From the NCBI GenBank assembly GCA_033675265.1, contig JAUJYZ010000074.1, forward strand, positions 124,001 through 188,000: DNA of 64,000 nt, read 5' to 3'. Each line of letters begins with the position of its first letter. Positions within the stretch are counted from its first letter, which is position 1. Shown here piece after piece: positions 48,101 through 57,316 of the stretch. Origin of the DNA: Actinostola sp. cb2023 (lineage: Eukaryota > Cnidaria > Anthozoa > Actiniaria > Actinostolidae). The translations under genes were made by a program, and so were the position numbers. The notes beneath the pieces were generated by a model. The model searched no databases. It was not told where the DNA came from and saw nothing but the letters and a program-made list of their open reading frames with translations.

Positions 48101-51100
48101 GTCTTATCAATGCTTTCAATTCTCCTGATAATAACGAAGTGTTGTTATTCATGCTGTCAACACGGTAAGGTTCTGCTTGACGTTACCGCTTCCTGACTGG
48201 GCGAGGAATCTGTACCTCCTGACAAAAATGATTCCTTCGTCGTGAGATAGTCAGACTACAAGAGTGTAAATGAATCTGCTTTGCATATAGAGGATGAATG
48301 GATGAAGAAACGAATGGATGAAGAAACAAGAAACGAATGAAGAAACGAATGGATGAATGAATGAAGAAACGAGTGGATGAAGAAACGAATGGATGGATGA
48401 ATGAAGAAACGAGTGAATGAAACGAATGGATGAATGAATGAAGAAACAAGTGGATGAAGAAACGAATAGATGGATGAATGAAGAAACGAATGAATGAAGA
48501 AACGAATGGATGAATGAATGAAGAAACGAGTGGATGAAGAAACAAATGGATGAATGAATGAAGAAACGAGTGAATGAAGAAACGAATGGATGAATGAATG
48601 AAGAAACGAGTGGATGAAGAAACGAATGGATGAATGATTGAACGAATGAATGGATGAAGAAACAAATGGATGAATGAATGAAGAAACGAGTGGATGAAGA
48701 AACGAATGGATGAATGATTGAACGAATGAATGGATGAAGAAACGAATGGATGGATGAATGAAGAAACGAGTGGATGAAGAAACGAATGGATGAATGATTG
48801 AACGAATGAATGGATGAAGAAACGAATGGATGGATGAATGAAGAAACGAGTGAATGAAGAAATGAATGAGGAACCCCAATATTCTATCTTACAAGTTATC
48901 GTTCAATCTACAGAGCAGGATGCCTTGGTGTCAATCTGATTGGTGCAAGTCGTGTAGTGGTTTTTGATGCATCGTGGAACCCATGCCATGACGTGCAAGC
49001 TGTGTGTCGGTAGGTAGAACTACAAGTGTTTCTTTACAGATATTTTCCACATTTAATATGGGCTCGTACTTGTAGAAGAAAACACTCTTTCGGTTCCTAC
49101 ACTATAGATGTCCCCTTCAGTTAACACCTCACCACTCCCACCCCATATATGGTACGTACGCTCCATATATGGTAACGAAATTCCTTATTTGGTATTGTTT
49201 AGTTACAGCGTTGATCTGAGGCCGATTAGCGCTAACCCAGGATTAAAGTATATAAATAATTTGTAGGGGAGAGGGGTGGGGTGGTTGAAAAAAAGACAGA
49301 CCACCCCCTCCCCTACAAATTCCGCTATTTCGCTGGGGGTGGGTAGTCTCCCTCGCAGCCGTGTGAGTAACAATGCGTGACATAACATGGGAGAACTTGC
49401 TGACGATGCGTGATGAGACTAAACACGGCTGCGAGGGAGACTAGAGGGTGGGGGGTTAATAAAACCGGGCCCAATGAATTTTTATTTTTTCAATCAACTT
49501 TTATTTTTGTTTCTACAATGGCCCAATGATTTCCACTGGTCATGTTTGTTCAATCTCATTGTAGGGTATACCGTTATGGTCAAAAGAAAGCCACCCATAT
49601 CTACCGACTGGTTAGTACAGGAACTATGGAAAAGAAGATCTACGACAGACAAGTATCCAAACAAGGCGTAGCTAGTAAGCATTACTCATTGGATTATCCA
49701 ATCAATAGAATAATAAAGACTGAGGTCCATATCTTCTTTCCTTTAGATCGTGTTGTTGATGAACTGAACCCCGAAGCGAATTTTACAAAACAGGAAATCA
49801 TGTCATTGATTTGTGAGAAGGTGAACTTAGGGCGTTTTCATGTATTTGACCATACAGATCGGTCTGTCTGTCTGTCCGATGTTACTAGCAGAACGCACCA
49901 TAGCCTATGTAGCGGCGCTCCTTTTTTCCCCTTTCCCCCTCCCCCCAGAGCGCCGCCCCACTTTCCCCCTCCCCCCAGAGCACCGCTACGCAGGCTAAAC
50001 GCACCAGTTCGATCTGGACGGACCTAAGAACCGAGAATTGGTCTCTAGGTGTAATACTTTTTGTACGTCCTGTCCGTTGTCAAGATGGCGGATGCTTCAG
50101 TTGTGTTATTAAATCAGCGGACAGACAGACCGATCAGTCCGACCAAGGGATTGTATGGTTATGCTTTTATAAATAAACTATCTATCTATCTATGGTTCTT
50201 TGTCGATTCCATGCACATAACACTGTGTGAGGGAAGAGTCCGTTTCTAAATTTATAATCGGTTCAGTCTTGAGTGTCTAATAGTTGTGCAAATCTATCCG
50301 TAGTTCAAAACCACGATTAGTTACGTGTTGTATGGCTTTGTTTCTTCCTAGGAACCAGATGTCCAAGCCGATGATGTAGCTTTAGCAGCTAGTAACTTCT
50401 CTGATCCAGTATTAAATACTCTCTGCAAAAACCATTGTAACTGGCTCTCTAAGGTTAGTTTTAATTAATGTCTGTCACTCTGTTTCTCTTTCTTTTGGTA
50501 TGTTCGTTTGTCCATCTCTCCGTCCGTTTCTCTGTCCGTCCGTCTCTCTGTCCGTCCGTCTCTCTGTCCGTCCGTCTCTCTGTCCGTCCGTCTCTCTGTC
50601 CGTCCGTCTCTCTGTCCGCCCGTCTCTCTGTCCGTCCGTCTCTCTGTCCGTCCGTCTCTCTGTGCGTCCTCTCTCTGTCCGTCCGTCTCTCTGTCCGTCC
50701 GTCTCTCTGTCCGTCCGTCTCTCTGTCCGTCCGTCTCTCTGTCCGTCCGTCTCTCTGTCCGTCCGTCTCTCTGTCCGTCCCTCTCTCTCTGTGCGTCCCT
50801 CTCTCTGTCTGTCTGTACGTCCCTCTCTCTGTCTGTGCGTCCGTCTGTCTGTCCGTCCGTCTGTCTGTCCGTCCGTCTCTCTGTCTGTCCGTCCGTCCGT
50901 CCTCTCTCTGTCTGTCCGTCCGTCTCTCTGTCTGTCCGTCCGTCTCTCTGTCTGTCCGTCCGTCTCTCTGTCTGTCCGTCCGTCTCTCTGTCTGTCCGTC
51001 CGTCTCTCTGTCTGTCCGTCCGTCTCTCTGTCTGTCCGTCCGTCTCTCTCTCTGTCTGTGCGTCCGTCTCTCTGTCTGTGCGTCCGTCTCTCTGTCCGTC

Positions 51101-52649
51101 TGTGTTTTATTGACTATTTTCTACGTTTCGTGTAGGTGCCTTTCAAGCACGAATCATTGTTGGTAGACAGAAAAGAATTGAAGCTCACCAAAACAGAGAA
51201 GAGAGAAGCCAAGAAAGGTAACAGTGACACTGCTAGTGTTTACACCACTACACTGTAAACATGTAATAGTTTGATCTGACCATAAATGACCATTATTAGG
51301 TTATGAACGAGAGAAGAACATGGCTCAACAAGGCAGTAGATATTACGTTAATCCTGTACCCGAATCTTTGAGGTAAGTTCAGTAGAACAGTGTGGAGGAC
51401 TGTGGCATAGCTGATTAAAATGGGATAACTAGCTGGTTGAAGCGGTTGGCAGTTTAGCTAGTCTCCTTTGCAGCCGCTTTTAACTTCGTCACGCAACGCT
51501 TCGTCACGCAACGCTTCGTCACACAACGCTTCGTCACGCAACACCACATATCTTTACCTATCCTTACCTATCCTTAGTTATCCTTACCTAACGCTAACTT
51601 AGTGTGTTTGTTCTAGGGTTACATCTACATCTTGTCCCTATGGTAGTTCAACACGTCCTATTGGGACCGCCAACCCATTACCACCACTACAACCTCGCAT
51701 GGCCGCACCCCAGCGTATTCAGCCCCAGGCCTTTTCGCCGTTCTTCCTCCAAAATTTAATTGGATCAAACGTGCGTTTTGCAAGCCTCAGCCATAACTTG
51801 ACGCACGACCAATTGGCTCGATTCATGCCAAACGTATCTACCACTGTAGCAGCGAATATACTCGCCAATCAAATGCAAATCAATCGTGCTCTCACTGCGG
51901 CAGCAAACATGACGCCAAGTAATGGAAGTCCTATCGCATGTAGATTACCCAACCCATCTGGTCTACCGCTTGAGCAGTTGCAGGCTGGACCCAACTTTCT
52001 AACTCCATCGAATAATAGTAGAACCGCCTTGATGGGCCTAAACATTTCAACCCCTCCTTCTGTGCCCACCACATCGAGTCTACTGGGTGATTCCTGGACA
52101 AAAGAAGTTGTGACTATCGACCTGGACGACTTGCCATCGCCTCCATTGGTAGACTCTGTCCAGAACACTCGACCCGAATCAAACTGTGCACTGGAAACGA
52201 GTAATGCACGACATGACGATATAAGTACAAGTCACGTGATCAACCCAATGGAGTGTGACACAATAGAGCCTTCAGTCTCTCCCCTTCCGACAATGATATC
52301 CAATTATCCTGGTGCTATGGTGAATGCCGAGCCATCAACGGTTGCTGTGGAAACAAAGGACACGCCCCAAGTGCATGCTTCTGCTACGTTTTATAAAGGA
52401 TCGGGAGCAGATGCTGTTACTATGGAAACAGAACTGTCAAACAATGTCGATAATACGACAGAGGGTGCAAATAACGGTGTTATGCAGCCAGTCTCTATGG
52501 TAACCATAACGACACAAGCATTAGGTACCACACCAACTCTACCATTAGCTGTGCTGCAGAATTTGTTCAATGAACAAGATGGACTGGACGCTAGACCACG
52601 CCCACCCGAAGAGTCGCCCCATTCCCCCACTGGAGCTTCTCAAATATAA
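36155..52649 (+). CDS. RAD54L2: SNF2-family helicase RAD54L2 / ARIP4
   Basis: Nineteen exons: 36155-36958, 38332-38692, 39603-39800, 41564-41678, 42175-42337, 42961-43025, 43110-43275, 45831-45905, 46098-46235, 46753-46871, 47476-47597, 48065-48164, 48914-49009, 49565-49674, 49747-49820, 50352-50453, 51136-51217, 51300-51372 and 51617-52649. Total 3996 nt, 1331 aa (human about 1467). The N-terminal 260 aa are acidic with a basic cluster (KKRKRKRK). The ATPase core has MGLGKT (about 300-305), DEGH (about 471-474), [10 protein letters not shown], then lobe 2 with [23 protein letters not shown] and [15 protein letters not shown] instead of DEAH, and the [26 protein letters not shown] and ERPILNGQC segments, place it with ARIP4 rather than ATRX or RAD54. 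It is a nuclear DNA-dependent ATPase; in vertebrates it modulates steroid-receptor transcription. The C-terminal exon (about 343 aa) is Ser/Thr/Pro-rich. The start at 36155 is the first in-frame ATG. Confidence 0.96.
37009..37264. mobile_element. MITE with CAGGGGYGGATCCA ends, copy 1
   Basis: In RAD54L2 intron 1. The ends AGGGGTGGATCCA and ATCTAGATCCGCCCCTGG are inverted. A G run (37027-37043) and GGGGGGCATGCCCCCACACC lie inside. The second copy is at 56789-57316. Confidence 0.75.
37892..38080. mobile_element. Near-perfect hairpin, 189 bp
   Basis: Arms of about 90 bp (AGATAAAACAATGG, then AAATTTCTTCAAAGTGTCAA, and ACGTTTCGGGCATAGC) fold around 37985 in RAD54L2 intron 1. Non-coding. Confidence 0.85.
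38815..38970. repeat. AT-rich tract with retroposon-type tail
   Basis: TTTATTTTATT runs are followed by GCGCAATATAAATGAATAAA and TTA repeats, matching the tail type seen at 23181 and 32600. In RAD54L2 intron 2. Confidence 0.55.
39062..39455. mobile_element. Foldback in RAD54L2 intron 2
   Basis: The ends GCCACTTTAGAAACGAGTG and complement, then CTGGGAACGAGTTTTTAG, are inverted about 390 bp apart. A short inner hairpin (AAATTACAAAGGAATGTATG) sits in the centre. Related to 9097-9480 by ACTGGGAACGAG. Confidence 0.8.
39824..41480. mobile_element. Outer MITE with GTACAGTAAAAACCCGCATA ends
   Basis: Exact 20-bp inverted ends in RAD54L2 intron 3. Inner text (GGTTCTTATATATTGG, TCAGGCTGAA) occurs in both halves. 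The element is split by the foldback at 39954-41150; without it, it would be about 460 bp. Confidence 0.85.
39954..41150. mobile_element. Inner transposon with about 150-bp inverted ends
   Basis: The ends ACAATTGAAGGGGTGCCCAT, continuing through ACTGCGTATGTGACTATTTT and CAAAAATACACCTACTGG, are mirrored at the right end. The 0.9-kb interior is unlike the arms and holds a 108-codon minus frame (40646-40972; [20 protein letters not shown] and onward), which may be captured host sequence. No transposase motif. Confidence 0.85.
42410..42955. repeat. (GAT)n/(GGT) trinucleotide array in RAD54L2 intron 5
   Basis: About 540 bp of ATG/GAT and GGT repeats nearly filling the 623-nt intron 5 and ending about 18 nt before the exon 6 acceptor. 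The long Asp, Met and Ile frames through it are artefacts. Confidence 0.95.
43284..43430. mobile_element. GAGTCGTTTT-family MITE 8 nt after a RAD54L2 donor
   Basis: TA-GAGTCATTTTCGTATGAG opens only 8 nt downstream of the exon 7 end (43275). The right end CCCACTCATACGAA is truncated. Confidence 0.8.
43585..45715. mobile_element. Palindrome-bounded insertion in RAD54L2 intron 7
   Basis: Starts with the hairpin TTACTCGGGCCCTTCCGAAG/GAAGCCCGAGT (43585-43616). A 31-bp sequence AAGACGCTCAATGAGCGTAT-ACTCGGGTATT at 44287-44317 recurs inverted at 45682-45712, each containing an inner GACGCTCA-TGAGCGT palindrome. The right end GCCCGAGTAA is also the complement of the start. Between the 31-bp repeats lies the ORF at 44561-45721. 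The boundaries and class are tentative. Confidence 0.6.
44561..45721 (+). CDS. Unrecognised 386-aa single-pass membrane ORF in an intron
   Basis: An open frame from ATG 44561 to TAA, lying on the same strand inside RAD54L2 intron 7; the frame is open upstream to 44423 without an ATG. I do not recognise a family. The N-terminal part has Asn/Ser/Lys-rich near-repeats ([16 protein letters not shown]). One strong membrane segment lies at about 135-160 ([20 protein letters not shown] onward). After it comes a basic region ([22 protein letters not shown]). The last codons ([12 protein letters not shown]) are read from the right 31-bp inverted repeat. A chance frame of this length in this DNA is unlikely, but a decayed element frame is possible. 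Confidence 0.5.
   Translation: MLYSRQAIHPFLLNTLSHTNAYADSCGPTLKDVERFRQGLYMNSSKGNQLNSKSKGNQMNSSSKANQMNSRTIIQMNSNVDLNVNSTEYCLAKHVYHNLKPDVLIQKCDSNMDKSKGEKTTLKWHQEEHKSEAKMKSILVYILLIFFIVLMLLKIVFFYIKERVLTECIYRRYHRHTVMANDRGEQASLTENRLSAIDTFVNISEASVQVKLNVNNHELNTINNIRSRYAMFVACDSTSTLSSKIHRHAHRDREPSRISFKSLTSIFRKSRKLRKYIRRIIKKQVLASSNIHIFLKNIRIILRKYDSQMLSETYIHIVLLHATVNHCHVPPHATHTVLVIYAHQKIDINMLFLQLTGNHFQVLDLTQLKFAFSQCPSKRSVSVLFQ
47011..47243. mobile_element. MITE with AATACTCCAGTTTCGAGTTG ends
   Basis: A 233-bp inverted repeat in RAD54L2 intron 10. Subterminal TTGACAAAAGACGCATT and TGAGGCTAA copies are also inverted. Confidence 0.85.
48290..48870. repeat. ATGGATGAATGAATGAAGAAACGA minisatellite
   Basis: About 580 bp of GGATGAA/GAAGAAACGA units with a higher-order period near 40 bp in RAD54L2 intron 12. 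The minus-strand Phe/His/Ser frames are artefacts. Confidence 0.95.
49344..49443. mobile_element. Hairpin MITE with 9-bp duplication, second copy
   Basis: TAGTCTCCCTCGCAGCCGTG and complement, 100 bp, in RAD54L2 intron 13. Flanks GGGGGTGGG and GAGGGTGGG agree at 8 of 9 positions, matching the exact 9-bp duplication at 28102-28193. Confidence 0.8.
50470..51110. repeat. GTCCGTCCGTCTCTCT array in RAD54L2 intron 16
   Basis: A pyrimidine-rich array of about 600 bp in 16-nt periods, changing to CTGTCTGTCCGTCCGTCT in the second half. It ends about 26 nt before the exon 17 acceptor, so it probably doubles as an extended polypyrimidine tract. Open in all three plus frames by composition only. Confidence 0.95.
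51458..51545. repeat. CTTCGTCACGCAACG direct repeats
   Basis: Begins TAGTCTCCTTTGCAGCCGCT, like one end of the 9-bp-duplication hairpins. Four copies of CTTCGTCACGCAACG follow. In RAD54L2 intron 18; a truncated family member. Confidence 0.65.
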
Positions 52650-52740
52650 TTCGGATAACAAGACATATACAACAATATTTTATCATTTCTATATGCAAGC
52701 TTCAAGTTAAACATTGTAGAATCGGCTCTAATTTTAATTG

Positions 52741-52746
52741 ATTAAA
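52741..52746 (+). promoter_or_regulatory. Candidate polyadenylation signal of RAD54L2
   Basis: ATTAAA 92 nt past the stop codon. No AATAAA is closer. Confidence 0.45.
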
Positions 52747-53165
52747 CATTAGTTTATTTGGTGCCACAGGGATTGATTGGTAATGTGAAAACTACGAGGG
52801 AAAGGTGAATGGTATTGGATAGATAAACTAAGTATAAGTAAGAGTTAATTACCGAGAACGGAGGCGTATTATCTGATTGAGAAGGTTTCCACACAAAAAC
52901 TAGTCCCAAAGGACATCATTAATCAGATTATTGTTCCTTTATTCCCACGAGGGAATGCTAAACAAATGCCTTTCAATTCTGTATACTGTAATGTTAATGA
53001 GCTTCATCAAGAGGTAAAACCAATTTTTGTCCAACAAATTCCATCGGATAGCTATGTAGTATACAGTGTAAAGTGTTGTGTAGATAAGCGAAAGGTCGTG
53101 GGTTCGATTCCAGGTTCATTCATTTATCAAAAGATTTATCAAAATATGTGAGAAGAGTTCCCATA

Positions 53166-53447
53166 TATAGCTAATTGCATAATCGTTGTCGGGTTGAAAA
53201 TCATGAAAGCTATGACCAAAAGGAATTCTGGGAAATTAAAACTCAAATAACACCGTCAAATAATCGACCATTTTATGCAGACTTGTAGGATCTTAGTTAA
53301 ATAGCTCATATACCTTCATAACTACGAGAACATTGAATATATCTGCATGTAATGCGGGTCATGAACTGATTTCCCATCCATCCTTGCGGTCTCAGCTTCT
53401 ATGATTTATGATTTTCAACCCGACAACGATTATATAATTAGCTATAC
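53166..53447. mobile_element. MITE with TATAATCGTTGTCGGGTTG ends
   Basis: The inverted ends ATAATCGTTGTCGGGTTGAA and TTCAACCCGACAACGATTAT are about 280 bp apart. It adjoins the next MITE. Confidence 0.85.
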
Positions 53448-53733
53448 AGCTATTTCAAAAAAGGTTGGTGAAGGTTATGTTGCATCTTGCATACCAAGCC
53501 CAAAATATATTGTGGATCATATGTAAATAATGTCAGCATGCACATACAGAAGAAAATATGCTGGCTCCATATTGCGAAGACAAAATTTGGGAAAATTCCA
53601 AGAGTCCATATTGTTGTGACCTTTCGCTGACTCCATTCACATCGCCCATAGTGCATTTCGGGCTTGGTATGCAAGATGCAAGATGCAACAAAACCCAAAA
53701 CCTTCACCAACCTTTTTTGAAATAGCTGTATAC
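53444..53733. mobile_element. MITE with ACAGCTATTTCAAAAAAGG ends
   Basis: The ends TA-CAGCTATTTCAAAAAAGG and complement, 290 bp, with a second inverted pair (GCATCTTGCATACCAAGCCC) next in. TA flanks suggest mariner descent (inference). Confidence 0.85.
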
Positions 53734-53790
53734 ACTGCATAGGTGAAACGTCTAGGCAAACGCGATCTGTCACGGTGGCGAAACGGCCGT

Positions 53791-54056
53791 AATGGGGAGT
53801 TTGCAGGTCTGCGTGACATTTTAAATTTTAATCCAACAAAAACAAATATAATATTTGAAAAGAGCACACCAAAGTTAGCAAAAATTGAAATTTTGAAGTA
53901 AACAGCTTGCCACCGTACGTTTCTTAAGAAAAAAGCTTACTTCAGTCGCCCATAACTTTCGACAAAGTCCGGATGTGACGCAGGCTAACTTCAAATATTT
54001 TGTTTTTTGTTGGATTAAAATTTTAAATGTCACGCAAGACCTGCAAACTCCCCATT
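53791..54056. mobile_element. MITE with AATGGGGAGTTTGCAGGTCT ends
   Basis: A 266-bp inverted repeat with arms of about 60 bp (GCGTGACATTTTAAATTTTA follows). Confidence 0.85.
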
Positions 54057-54354
54057 CGTGGAATTAGTTCCCAGTCTTTTCTCTTTCTTTTGCTAACATT
54101 ACGGACGGACTTACATCTGGAGATACTTCATGTCAGATTTCGTACATATTACTTTATCAATATGTATAGTGACATTTCACTAATTTCGACAGACATGAAG
54201 TATCTTCAGGTAAACTCGATGACATAGTGTCTACAGCTGGTTCTCAGCAGTAGGCACAAAAATTGGTAACAATACTATAATAATACTATAATAATAATCT
54301 ATATTGTCATTGTTCCAATGCACCTTTCCGTAGTTTCCCACAATTCTTCAGGAT

Positions 54355-56335
54355 TCTGCGCGCTAGCGAGGTCAGGAAGCCCATGATGCAATGCGCGAAA
54401 GTTACACCAACTCCTTCAAATTAGATCCGATTCCAAAAATAATGACATATTTGGGTTCCCTGTGTGCCATTTTGGGGTGATGCGCGAAAGATAATTTATT
54501 TACCGTTAATTACACGTAGCTAGAGCCGGGTTTCCCATTCTCCCGAGCCAGAGGCTCATGGTAAAACTCGATCTTCAAATTAGATCCGATTCCAAAAATA
54601 ATGACATATTTTGGGTTCCCTGTGTGCCATTTTGGGGTGGAAGACGAAGTTTGGGAGCCCCACAATGCAATGCGCGATAGATAATTTATTTACCGTCAAT
54701 TACACGTAGGCCGGTGGTTTCCCATTCTCCCGAGGCTCATGGTAAAACTCGATCTTCAAATTAGATCCGATTCCAAAAATAATGACATATTTTGGGTTCC
54801 CTGTGTGCCATTTTGGGGTGGAAGACGAAGTTTGGGAGCCCCACAACGCAATGCGCGATAGATAATTTATTTACCGTCAATTACACGTAGGGTGGTTTCC
54901 CATTCTCCCGAGGCTCATGGTAAAACTCGATCTTCAAATTAGATCCGATTCCAAAAATAATGACATATTTTGGGTTCCCTGTGTGCCATTTTGGGGTGGA
55001 AGACGAAGTTTGGGAGCCCCACAATGCAATGCGCGATAGATAATTTATTTACCGTCAATTACACGTAGACCGGTGGTTTCCCATTCTCCCGAGGCTCATG
55101 GTAAAACTCGATCTTCAAATTAGATCCGATTCCAAAAATAATGACATATTTGGGTTCCCTGTGTGCCATTTTGGGGTGGAAGACGAAGTTTGGGAGCCCC
55201 ACAATGCAATGCGGGGGAGTTATTCTACCAAGTCTCTAACTCCTCCAAATGAGCTCGAATTCCAAAACTAATTACATACTTGGGTTCCCTGTGTGCCATT
55301 TTGGGGTGGAAGACGAAGTTTGGGAGCCCCACAATGCAATGCGGGGGAGTTATTCTACCAAGTCTCTAACTCCTCAAAATGAGCTCAAATTCCAAAACTA
55401 ATTACATACTTGGGTTCCCTGTGTGCCATTTTGGGGTGGAAGACGAAGTTTGGGAGTCCCATAATGCAATGCGGGAGAGTTATTCTACCAAGTCTCTAAC
55501 TCCTCAAAATGAGCTCAAATTCCAAAACTAATTACATACTTGGGTTCCCTGTGTGCCATTTTGGGGTGGAAGACGAAGTTTGGGAGCCCCATAATGCAAT
55601 GCGGGGGAGTTATTCTACCAAGTCTCTAACTCCTCAAAATGAGCTCAAATTCCAAAACTAATTACATACTTGGGTTCCCTGTGTGCCATTTTGGGGTGGA
55701 AGACGAAGTTTGGGAGCCCCACAATGCAATGCGGGGGAGTTATTCTACCAAGTCTCTAACTCCTCAAAATGAGCTCAAATTCCAAAACTAATTACATACT
55801 TGGGTTCCCTGTGTGCCATTTTGGGGTGGAAGACGAAGTTTGGGAGTCCCACAATGCAATGCGGGAGAGTTATTCTACCAAGTCTCTAACTCCTCAAAAT
55901 GAGCTCAAATTCCAAAACTAATTACACACTTGGGTTCCCTGTGTGCCATTTTGGGGTGGAAGACGAAGTTTGGGAGCCCCACAATGCAATGCGGGGGAGT
56001 TATTCTACCAAGTCTCTAACTCCTCAAAATGAGCTCAAATTCCAAAACTAATTACATACTTGGGTTCCCTGTGTGCCATTTTGGGGTGGAAGACGAAGTT
56101 TGGGAGCCCCACAATGCAATGCGGGGGAGTTATTCCACCAAGTCTCTAACTCCTCCAAATGAGCTCGAATTCCAAAACTAATTACATACTTGGGTTCCCT
56201 GTGTGCCATTTTGGGGTGGAAGACAAAATTTGAGAGTCCCACAATGCAATGCGGGGGAGACTTTCCACTAAGTCTCTAAATGAGCTCGGATTCCAAAAAT
56301 GATTGCATATTTGGGTTCCCTGTGTTACCTAACAC
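54355..56335. repeat. Satellite of two unit classes sharing a 63-bp core
   Basis: The core TGGGTTCCCTGTGTGCCATT onward to CAATGCAATGCG recurs at 54452, 54612, 54793, 54971 and 55151 (spacing 160-181). It recurs again at 55281 and then every 130 bp to 56191, with a last partial copy at 56312. Class A carries a GATAATTTATTTACCGTCAA tail and class B a GTTATTCTACCAAGTCTCTA tail. The switch is at about 55214. Non-coding. Confidence 0.95.
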
Positions 56336-56348
56336 CTCTAACATCTCT

Positions 56349-56475
<127 letters not shown>

Positions 56476-56788
56476 TTCGTCTTCTTCTTCTTCTTCTTCT
56501 TCCAGGAGCCCATTACTCTTCTTATTATTATTATTTAGTGTCGGAATAACATCTTTCCTTTCACAACTTGAGTCAGGATCTTACGCTTTCTTTCTCTGTC
56601 CTACTTTCTTTTCTTCTTCCTTCCTGCCATTAACTAATCCATTCCTTTCTTTCATTCGTCATTTTTCTTTCGTGAGTGAAGTGAAAACTGTTGTGTTTTC
56701 TTTCCATTGCCTTCTACTGTCTTCGTTTTCTCAGTGCAGAGCTTGCGACTAAGATTATCAGTTTCATACCTGTCTTTACTTGGCCTGG

Positions 56789-57316
56789 TCAGGGGCGGAT
56801 CCAGGGGGAGGGTTCTGGGGGTTGCAACCCCCCCTATGGATATTTTTTAATACCGCTTGTATAGATATGTCTGTCCGTAGGTCTCTCTTGCACTTTCAGC
56901 TCTCTCCCTCGTAAGAATAATATAATTCATTCATACTGTTTACACGACCGTTCGACTTCGAGGCCGGTTTGACTGATAACAGAAAGAACCTGCCGTTTTT
57001 AGCGTCAAAAACGTATGTGAAGCCTTCATACTTGTAAGCTCACCCAAGAAGACTCTTCCAAGCATCCGCTTTGTTGGATGTCCAATAAACTCAAAATTTT
57101 ACTGAAAATTGAGTTTTGTCAGGAGCCTCCTGGTTTTGTTGTGTTAATAAAACAACTCCAGATCTCTAAAAATTGCATTTTAGAGCTTGTAGATTTCAAA
57201 ATTTTCTGGGGGAGCATGCCCCCACACCCCCCTAGTAGTTCGCGGCTTTGCCACTCACACAACACAACGGCCGCAACACAACCCCCTGTTTGACAAAAAC
57301 CTGGATCCGCCCCTGC
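56789..57316. mobile_element. Element with CAGGGGCGGATCCAGG ends, copy 2
   Basis: The ends AGGGGCGGATCCAGG and CCTGGATCCGCCCCT are exact complements about 525 bp apart. It shares TTTTCTGGGGGAGCATGCCC with copy 1 at 37009. Resembles hAT-type non-autonomous elements (inference). Confidence 0.85.

Noticed and set aside
48183..48879. Phe-Ile-His-Ser repeat frames
   Set aside because: The reverse strand of a RAD54L2 intronic minisatellite.
50468..51166. Ser-Val-Arg-Pro-Leu-Cys repeat frames in three frames
   Set aside because: All three frames are open because of the repeat; it is RAD54L2 intron 16.
53090..53115. GGTTCGATTCC box resembling a tRNA T-arm or SINE B box
   Set aside because: The flanking bases do not form a T-stem, and no A box or cloverleaf could be drawn upstream.
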